Source of the DNA: Clostridia bacterium
GTDB taxonomy: Bacteria; Bacillota; Clostridia; Oscillospirales; Acutalibacteraceae
DNA: 7,114 bases
Direction: 5' to 3'
Assembly (NCBI GenBank): GCA_017414725.1
Contig: JAFQKZ010000066.1
Coordinates: 1-7,114, forward strand
Positions 1-3,895 of the stretch are shown here, piece after piece (the stretch's first letter is position 1; every line of letters begins with the position of its first letter). A model generated the notes under the pieces. The model was not told where the DNA came from. It saw only the letters and a list, made by a program, of their open reading frames with translations, and did not search any database. Both the position numbers and the translations under genes were made by a program.

Positions 1-89
1 ATTTGAGATTTACTAATTTTTGTTAGCAAATCATTCCTAAACATAAATTTCAACTGCATATTGTTGGAATAAAATAAGCAAAAATCGAT

Positions 90-156
90 CTCCACTTAAA
101 ATCCACGGGCATTTATTTATATATCTGATCAGATATAGACGTGGTGGGAGTTTTTT
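90..156 (+). terminator. Composite hairpin followed by a T-run; terminator-like or structured leader
   Basis: Nested complementary arms are visible. CTCC (90-93) can pair with GGAG (147-150). CCACG (103-107) pairs exactly with CGTGG (140-144). An apical stem of seven pairs (120-126 with 131-137) sits in an 18-bp perfect palindrome at 120-137 with a GATC loop. Six T residues follow at once (151-156), as in a Rho-independent terminator. An A-run at 80-84 on the other side means the element could also act on the reverse strand. It may end transcription of a gene outside the window, or be a small structured RNA or leader element. No riboswitch class was recognised. Confidence 0.42.
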
Positions 157-340
157 ATCTTCTGTTTGTGCAATTTTTTGCTCTGTGTTTTGGACCAATT
201 AGTACAGTTTTTTATTTATAAAAACATTTTTCGACAAAAATCTTACATAACAAACAAAAAAACGCAACAAATACACATATAAAACGTAAAAAATGCACGT
301 TATTTTGTGGTTTAAGTAGAATTTAGAATAAAAGTAAAGT

Positions 341-367
341 TAATTATTATAAATTTTGTAATAATTA
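341..367. repeat. AT-only inverted repeat upstream of the small exported protein gene
   Basis: Arms at 341-349 and 359-367 are perfect 9-bp reverse complements made only of A and T, around a short loop. The repeat ends 28 bases before the chosen start codon of the next gene. It could be an operator or just an A/T-rich promoter region; composition alone makes such symmetry fairly likely. Confidence 0.35.
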
Positions 368-394
368 TTATTGATTTGCGAAGTTGTGGTATTT

Positions 395-748
395 ATGTTC
401 AAGAAAAAAATAACATCTCTTTTATCTGTTGCTTTTGTAGCGTTGTTTATGAGTCCACTAGCACAGAATAGATCTTTTGCTGGCGGCGACCCAATTGTCG
501 CTGAAGAACTTACCAAAAAGTTAGTTGAAGAATTTGATAAAAAACTTCCGAGAATGCTTGAAGAAAAACTCCCCTCCGACATCACTTCTGAACAGGGAAT
601 AGAGTTGGGAAACAAATTGAGTGGCGAAAGTTTGCAAGAACTAATCTCTGCGGTGGCTGACCGTTTAAGCAATACGAAGTCTGAAAAAACGCCAGCGAGC
701 GCCAAAAAGCCTAGACCACGTAGAAACACTAAACCTTATATGTTTTGA
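395..748 (+). CDS. Small exported protein with signal peptide and basic C-terminal tail
   Basis: This encodes 117 residues; I do not recognise the family. Residues 1-29 form a typical signal peptide: Met-Phe-Lys-Lys-Lys, a hydrophobic core (about 7-23), and a likely type I cleavage site after Ser-Phe-Ala (27-29). The mature part (30-117) is charged and probably helical at 34-60, with Glu/Lys-rich amphipathic spacing. A second helical stretch follows around 64-92, then a Pro/Lys/Arg-rich tail (about 95-115), probably disordered. The tail could bind a polyanion such as teichoic acid or nucleic acid, which is inference. ATG 395 was chosen over an in-frame TTG at 371 because it places the Lys-rich segment at the N-terminus. 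A weak GTGG lies 5 bases upstream and no strong Shine-Dalgarno is visible. The stop is TGA at 746-748, and no terminator was found before the next gene. Confidence 0.72.
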   Translation: MFKKKITSLLSVAFVALFMSPLAQNRSFAGGDPIVAEELTKKLVEEFDKKLPRMLEEKLPSDITSEQGIELGNKLSGESLQELISAVADRLSNTKSEKTPASAKKPRPRRNTKPYMF

Positions 749-900
749 GCCCCGCTAAGTGAAAGACACAAATACCGGCAATTTGAGGGTTTGTACTAGC
801 TTTAAATCAGCTTCTTCAGTGCCTTGTTATGACAAACCGTCTTCAGTTGTTGTTGGTATTTGTTCTGTATTTTAAGCTGTTCTGGAGTGAGTTATAGATT

Positions 901-1938
901 ATGTATGCGCTATTTAGATGTCTGTTTATATTGCTTGGTTGTTGCTTTGCAAAATTTGCACATAATCAGTGCTTACGAAAGACACAATTTATCTTTTTGC
1001 TCGTTGTGGCGGTTGTAGGTGCTTTTTTGCCTTGCCCGGTATGTGTACAATGGTTTATTGTTGATTTTATTGGGTCTCTTTTAGAAACACGCGATATTCG
1101 CAGAAATATGAGTACTGTTCTTATGTTTAGCACTTATTTGTGTATTTTCGTGGAGTCATGTAACTCATTAAGCTATAAATTTGTTTGGGTTGTCGATTCT
1201 TGTGTACAGTTCTTCTTTCGTGTTAACTTGCATGTCAATGTTACAACTGTTCTAGCTGCAGGTTCATTTGTTTGTATATTGCTTTTGGCTACTAGATTAA
1301 ATGTTGTAGATACGAATAACATAAGATTAATGTCGGTACGGCGGGCTAATCTGGTTATTTCTTTGTTTGGATTATTTACAATGTTTTTGTTTAAGTGTTA
1401 TTTAGGTGGCTTAGATAGTCATACAGAGTACTATGAATTAATGTGGAATATCATGTTATTTATGATAATAATATATTTTACAACTTACGTTGCGATGAGG
1501 AAAATATCAAAATTACATGCTGTTGACGTAAATTATACGGTTGATACTGCTATTGGTAAAGCGCTTTGCTCTTCGGAGTGTTCTCTAGATTTCAGGTTAC
1601 CTGATAAGACATTTGCGTATGAGCGTGAGAAGTTACATTTTTCTTGTGAATTGAGTCGTTTCGGATTAGATTACGGATTTTTGGGTTACAGCCAATTGGT
1701 GTTGTGTCTAATTGTACTGAGTAATACTAAACACGAAGAGAGCGAAATTGACAGAATTGTGTGTTCTTGCATGGAGCCATTTGCTGATTTATCCAAGAAA
1801 AACATTTTCGAACTTCTTGACGATGTTTTAGCCAATGCAAGACTTGTAGAAAAGATTGACCCGGATACATACGAGCACATAGATGACGATGTCAAAACCG
1901 GCCGAGAACTGTTGAAGTACTTTCTTAAAGTAGCTTAA
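901..1938 (+). CDS. Polytopic Cys-rich membrane protein with possible Spo0A-C-like cytoplasmic tail
   Basis: 345 residues. The first 200 form about six hydrophobic segments (roughly 5-19, 29-52, 70-87, 113-131, 148-168, 180-198), so this is an integral membrane protein. A Cys-Pro-Val-Cys motif at 45-48 lies in the second segment. Residues 201-345 are soluble. Stretch 251-314 can be laid without gaps on the Spo0A effector domain as I remember it from Bacillus subtilis. The spacing G255, then G262-Y263, then L266 matches, the helical hydrophobic pattern continues through I283, I302 and L310, and T333/E336 near the end echo the conserved Thr-Asn-Ser-Glu-Phe segment. Identity is only about 10% and the DNA-recognition helix is not conserved, so homology is tentative. 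The start is fixed by a stop at 895-897 just upstream; GGAG at 884-887 is the ribosome site, with long (13-base) spacing. Cysteine content is unusually high. The C-terminal assignment is inference; the membrane topology is clear. Confidence 0.8.
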   Translation: MYALFRCLFILLGCCFAKFAHNQCLRKTQFIFLLVVAVVGAFLPCPVCVQWFIVDFIGSLLETRDIRRNMSTVLMFSTYLCIFVESCNSLSYKFVWVVDSCVQFFFRVNLHVNVTTVLAAGSFVCILLLATRLNVVDTNNIRLMSVRRANLVISLFGLFTMFLFKCYLGGLDSHTEYYELMWNIMLFMIIIYFTTYVAMRKISKLHAVDVNYTVDTAIGKALCSSECSLDFRLPDKTFAYEREKLHFSCELSRFGLDYGFLGYSQLVLCLIVLSNTKHEESEIDRIVCSCMEPFADLSKKNIFELLDDVLANARLVEKIDPDTYEHIDDDVKTGRELLKYFLKVA

Positions 1939-1953
1939 TGAATTAGTAATTTT

Positions 1954-1989
1954 AGAGCGTTGGATTTTTACAAATTCAACGTTCTTTTT
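1954..1989 (+). terminator. Rho-independent terminator of the membrane protein gene
   Basis: Arms 1955-1967 and 1972-1984 form 13 pairs with two G-T wobbles and a four-base loop (1968-1971). Five T residues follow at 1985-1989. It lies 16 bases after the TAA stop of the upstream gene. The reverse orientation has no U-tract, so it is a poor terminator for the peptidase gene converging from the right. Confidence 0.85.
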
Positions 1990-2000
1990 GAATAAAAAAT

Positions 2001-2918
2001 TTAATTAAAATCATAAATAGAGTTTATATATAACATAGGCTCTATTTTTGTATAGATATTTTCGAAATTTGTGATAGGCAACGGGTTTTTCCCGAGGCCT
2101 ACTTCTATTGTAAAGCCAGGTTTTTTGAATCTGGTAATAAACCAGTCTTTGAATCCACCGCCGGTTGCTAGTTGCTCAGGAGAATTAATAGTATATTTTG
2201 AACTTATAGCTAAAATATTTGCGATGTTTCGAGAAATTTTCGGAGTGTTTTTGCCGTAATCCCAGTAAATCTCTTCGCCTTGACTATGGAAAGCAGTAGC
2301 AGAATTAAAATTATTTTTTTCGCAGAAATTTACTAGTGATATTGTTTCGGGTTCGCTATGAAAATGAGTGCCACCATAGCGTTTATAAGATGGGCCGGTT
2401 ATATTATTTTTTTGTTCTAAAATATGCAGTTTTTCCCATCCGGCATTATAATTATGATTCAAATCTACTCCGCGGGCATTTGCTTGCCAGATTTCAGCAT
2501 GATTTTCAGAAATAATTTTGCTAACCAGATTAGAATATTTTCCTGCAGAGTTTGGTCCCATAAGCTGTATCTCTACGCCGTCATGATTTAAACACGGGAC
2601 AATCACCAGACCCTGCTTATTAAACTGTTCTTTTAGGTCTATACCGTATAATTTTTGATTTTGTTTAATTTTTTCGCATATATTATCAAGAAAATTCAGC
2701 ACGATCATAGAAGTAATATATTCAGAGCCGTGGTGTGCCGAAACCCAGAGATTACAATTATTTTTATTTCCGATACTTAAATATTCTATAGGTCTATTAC
2801 AGAGACTTTTACCTATAATTCCGTACGAGATAAAATTATAATTTTTCAAGAGATTTGATATTACTGATTTTCTGGTCAAAAAATTAAATTTATAATTATC
2901 TGTGATATTTTCGAACAT
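2001..2918 (-). CDS. M14-family zinc metallopeptidase, cytoplasmic, putative cell-wall peptide hydrolase
   Basis: 305 residues from ATG 2918. The M14 (carboxypeptidase A fold) signature is present: zinc ligands H63 and E66 in His-Gly-Ser-Glu, third ligand H211 in His-Ser-Gln, and general base E272 in Ile-Glu-Val-Gly. The substrate-binding segment is Asn-Ala-Arg-Gly-Val-Asp-Leu-Asn-His-Asn-Tyr (residues 147-157). The position equal to Arg145 of carboxypeptidase A, which binds the substrate carboxylate, is His155. Early Gly-Lys-Ser and Arg-Pro-Ile motifs are also usual for the family. Length is that of a bare catalytic domain. With no signal peptide it should act in the cytosol, where related Bacillota enzymes cleave gamma-D-Glu/diaminopimelate bonds in muropeptides; that substrate is inference. 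An in-frame TTG at 2927 would add three residues. ATG 2918 is preferred because GGGG lies about 10 bases upstream. It is transcribed divergently from the kinase-like gene. Confidence 0.92.
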   Translation of the reverse strand: MFENITDNYKFNFLTRKSVISNLLKNYNFISYGIIGKSLCNRPIEYLSIGNKNNCNLWVSAHHGSEYITSMIVLNFLDNICEKIKQNQKLYGIDLKEQFNKQGLVIVPCLNHDGVEIQLMGPNSAGKYSNLVSKIISENHAEIWQANARGVDLNHNYNAGWEKLHILEQKNNITGPSYKRYGGTHFHSEPETISLVNFCEKNNFNSATAFHSQGEEIYWDYGKNTPKISRNIANILAISSKYTINSPEQLATGGGFKDWFITRFKKPGFTIEVGLGKNPLPITNFENIYTKIEPMLYINSIYDFN

Positions 2919-2945
2919 ATTTATCAAACCCCGATTACAAATAAT

Positions 2946-2973
2946 TCTATATATTATTTTATTATTATTTGAA
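2946..2973 (-). promoter_or_regulatory. Weak candidate promoter for the M14 peptidase
   Basis: On the reverse strand, TTCAAA (2968-2973) and TATAGA (2946-2951) are separated by 16 bp and lie just upstream of the peptidase start. Each matches four of six consensus bases. The -35 falls in the edge of the duplicated cassette, so the divergent promoters would abut. In DNA this A/T-rich a match of this quality is weak evidence. Confidence 0.3.
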
Positions 2974-2990
2974 TTGTCGTTACGTTATAA

Positions 2991-3010
2991 AATCAATAAT
3001 TTTTATGATT
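2991..3010. promoter_or_regulatory. Imperfect 20-bp dyad, candidate operator (copy 1)
   Basis: The arms begin AATCA (2991-2995) and end TGATT (3006-3010). Eight of ten opposed positions are complementary across the 20-bp dyad, with mismatches only at the sixth and seventh. It ends 15 bp upstream of the -35 box, where an activator or upstream repressor could bind. It is preserved exactly in copy 2, but so is nearly all of the cassette, so conservation says little by itself. Confidence 0.35.
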
Positions 3011-3025
3011 ATTACACAAAATATA

Positions 3026-3053
3026 TTGAAATATTTTTTTATATAAGTATAAT
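3026..3053 (+). promoter_or_regulatory. Sigma-A-type promoter of the kinase-like gene
   Basis: TTGAAA (3026-3031) matches five of six -35 bases and TATAAT (3048-3053) is a perfect -10, with a 16-bp spacer. The predicted start of transcription is near 3060, which gives a leader of about 29 bases containing the ribosome site at 3076-3082. The twin promoter at 3817-3844 differs only by one base in the spacer. Confidence 0.82.
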
Positions 3054-3075
3054 TGTGATAAAAAATAATTTAAAT

Positions 3076-3082
3076 GAGGTGG
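3076..3082 (+). promoter_or_regulatory. Ribosome binding site that decides the kinase-like start
   Basis: GAGGTGG lies six bases before ATG 3089. An in-frame ATG at 3074 would overlap this Shine-Dalgarno and has none of its own, so 3089 is the start. Confidence 0.85.
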
Positions 3083-3088
3083 TTTTTT

Positions 3089-3706
3089 ATGCCAAAAGAA
3101 TTGATTGAAAATTGTCTTAAAGAAAATGGTTATACCCTTGGCGGAAAATTAGGAAAAGGTGGCGAGGGCCAAGTTTATCTTGTTACAAAAGATAGCAAAG
3201 AATTTGCTGCCAAAGTTTTATTAAATAAGACAACATCTTACGAAAAATTAGCAAATGATTTGAGAGGTTGTGAGTATGTCGTTTATCCGCTTGAAATTTT
3301 AGAGAAAGAAGAAAATGGTTCAAACGTCGGCATTTATATAATGCCAGTGTGCCACCCTTTTAAACCAAAAGAGCAGTATTTGCCACGTATGATAGATAAT
3401 TTGTTGTCTGGGATAAAAGAGCTAAGCAAGGCTGGATACTGCCAGAAAGATGATTTTACCGGTAATATACTGCTCAAACCGAGTAACAAAAATCCAGCAG
3501 TGGAAAATGTGGCTATATCTGATTTTAGCTCATTTGCGCCTGGTAAGAATGAAGGGGACCAGATATCTAAAATGTTTAAATGGCTAAAGGAAGTTGGCTG
3601 TGGTATTGAAAAATTTAAAAACTCTTTGGCTATAGAAAACGGGAACTATACTGTTGCTAAGGTTAGACAGGCGTTGAAAACTTTTTACAAATATCCGAGT
3701 AAATAA
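3089..3706 (+). CDS. Minimal protein-kinase-like protein with altered HRD and DFG motifs
   Basis: 205 residues, short against about 260 for a full Hanks-type kinase domain. Kinase landmarks occur in order. The glycine loop is Leu-Gly-Lys-Gly-Gly-Glu-Gly-Gln-Val-Tyr (21-30). The ATP lysine is K42 in Ala-Ala-Lys, and E52 is a candidate helix-C partner. The catalytic loop is Gln-Lys-Asp (119-121) with Asn126 five residues on, followed by Ile-Leu-Leu. The metal-binding motif is Asp-Phe-Ser (145-147). Lys, Asp, Asn and Asp are all retained, so ATP binding and perhaps catalysis are possible. HRD has become QKD, the usual catalytic-loop Lys is Phe123, and DFG has become DFS. After residue 150 only about 55 residues remain, so the activation segment and much of the C-lobe are missing or replaced. 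No signal peptide or membrane segment is present. Its promoter cassette is shared with the secreted protein downstream. Active kinase, small-molecule kinase or pseudokinase cannot be told apart here. Confidence 0.8.
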   Translation: MPKELIENCLKENGYTLGGKLGKGGEGQVYLVTKDSKEFAAKVLLNKTTSYEKLANDLRGCEYVVYPLEILEKEENGSNVGIYIMPVCHPFKPKEQYLPRMIDNLLSGIKELSKAGYCQKDDFTGNILLKPSNKNPAVENVAISDFSSFAPGKNEGDQISKMFKWLKEVGCGIEKFKNSLAIENGNYTVAKVRQALKTFYKYPSK

Positions 3707-3721
3707 TTTTATTTTTAAAGC

Positions 3722-3745
3722 GAACTAGAGTTACTATTCTAGTTC
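3722..3745 (+). terminator. Perfect hairpin after the kinase-like gene; possible terminator with a poor T-run
   Basis: Arms 3722-3729 and 3738-3745 are perfect 8-bp complements, extended by one G-T pair, with a short loop. The hairpin starts 15 bases after the stop codon and ends seven bases before the second promoter cassette. The bases that follow (TCTAAATTTATT) are T-rich but interrupted, so termination may be leaky and some read-through into the next gene is possible. Confidence 0.5.
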
Positions 3746-3781
3746 TCTAAATTTATTATTTGAATTGTCGTTACGTTATAA

Positions 3782-3801
3782 AATCAATAATTTTTATGAT
3801 T
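3782..3801. promoter_or_regulatory. Imperfect 20-bp dyad, candidate operator (copy 2)
   Basis: Identical to 2991-3010 and at the same distance (15 bp) upstream of the -35 box of the second promoter. If a regulator binds here, it should bind both copies. Confidence 0.35.
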
Positions 3802-3816
3802 ATTACACAAAATATA

Positions 3817-3844
3817 TTGAAATATTTTTTTGTATAAGTATAAT
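3817..3844 (+). promoter_or_regulatory. Sigma-A-type promoter of the giant secreted protein gene
   Basis: TTGAAA (3817-3822) and TATAAT (3839-3844) are separated by 16 bp. Transcription should start near 3851, giving a leader of about 45 bases. That leader differs from the kinase one and carries a small hairpin and a stronger ribosome site. Confidence 0.82.
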
Positions 3845-3867
3845 TGTGATAAAAATAATAGTTCTGT

Positions 3868-3886
3868 CGAAAAAATTTCGGGGAGG
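3868..3886 (+). promoter_or_regulatory. Strong ribosome binding site with adjoining small hairpin
   Basis: GGGGAGG at 3880-3886 lies nine bases before ATG 3896 and is near the ideal Shine-Dalgarno. It favours ATG 3896 over the in-frame ATG at 3905, which would be 18 bases away. CGAAA (3868-3872) can pair with TTTCG (3876-3880), so the hairpin touches the first base of the ribosome site. Five pairs, three of them A-T, would be weak, so any regulatory effect is speculative. Confidence 0.75.
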
Positions 3887-3895
3887 TTATTTCAT

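Larger units (their letters stand above)
1..394. other. Left-hand region without a supported gene
   Basis: No convincing coding sequence lies here. All three forward frames meet a stop within the first 26 bases (TGA at 4-6, TAA at 14-16, TAG at 24-26), so at most the last few codons of an upstream gene could be present. On the reverse strand a frame is open from about 98 down to position 1, with ATG codons at 57-59 and 42-44, but it has no ribosome binding site at usable spacing. The interval contains the hairpin element at 90-156 and the AT-rich inverted repeat at 341-367. Between them it is A/T-rich with several A- and T-runs; no promoter with both boxes near consensus and normal spacing could be assigned. 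Confidence 0.6.
2962..3069 (+). repeat. Duplicated promoter cassette, copy 1 (upstream of the kinase-like gene)
   Basis: This 108-bp stretch recurs at 3753-3859, offset by 791 bp. The copies match for 103 bp with one substitution (A at 3041, G at 3832). A one-base difference in the following A-run comes next (six A here, five in copy 2), then a shared TAAT. Identity ends sharply on both sides. The cassette contains a 20-bp dyad (2991-3010) and a complete promoter (3026-3053), but no ribosome site or start codon. It is therefore a transcriptional control unit rather than a gene fragment. Being non-coding yet nearly identical, it is either a recent duplication or kept alike by gene conversion. 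Confidence 0.95.
3753..3859 (+). repeat. Duplicated promoter cassette, copy 2 (upstream of the giant secreted protein)
   Basis: This is the twin of 2962-3069, in the same orientation; alignment details are given there. It starts right after the hairpin of the kinase-like gene and ends 36 bases before the next start codon, giving the downstream gene its own promoter. Direct repeats in this arrangement allow recombination that would excise one copy plus the kinase-like gene (791 bp) and leave the secreted-protein gene behind an intact promoter. Confidence 0.95.

Noticed and set aside
1..98. Start of a reverse-strand gene running off the left edge
   Set aside because: The frame is open to the edge but only about 14-32 codons are visible, with no ribosome site; the DNA also forms part of the hairpin element.
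371..394. TTG at 371 as start of the exported protein
   Set aside because: It would put eight extra residues before the Lys-rich signal-peptide start and has no Shine-Dalgarno upstream; ATG 395 fits better.
340..729. Reverse-strand open frame of 129 codons
   Set aside because: It lies antisense over the exported protein gene, is Ser/Leu/Asn-rich as expected of an antisense shadow, and has no ribosome site.
788..838. Inverted arms 788-794 and 832-838 between the first two genes
   Set aside because: The 7-bp arms match perfectly but are 37 bases apart with no T-run after them, so neither a terminator nor an operator can be supported.
1686..1895. Reverse-strand 69-codon frame inside the membrane protein gene
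   Set aside because: Antisense shadow with Ser-rich composition; the forward gene is continuous through it.
2071..2259. Forward 62-codon frame within the peptidase gene
   Set aside because: It is antisense to the M14 active-site region, which is clearly the coding strand.
3074..3088. ATG 3074 as start of the kinase-like gene
   Set aside because: This ATG overlaps the Shine-Dalgarno GAGGTGG that serves ATG 3089, and has no ribosome site of its own.
2902..3108. Forward 68-codon frame spanning the divergent promoter region
   Set aside because: It runs through the duplicated promoter cassette and the kinase ribosome site, is Ile/Tyr/Phe-rich from pure A/T content, and overlaps two real genes.
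2962..3859. Insertion sequence or integron-like element bounded by the two direct repeats
   Set aside because: The repeats have no terminal inverted repeats and no transposase or integrase lies between them; they contain promoters, so a duplicated control cassette explains them better.
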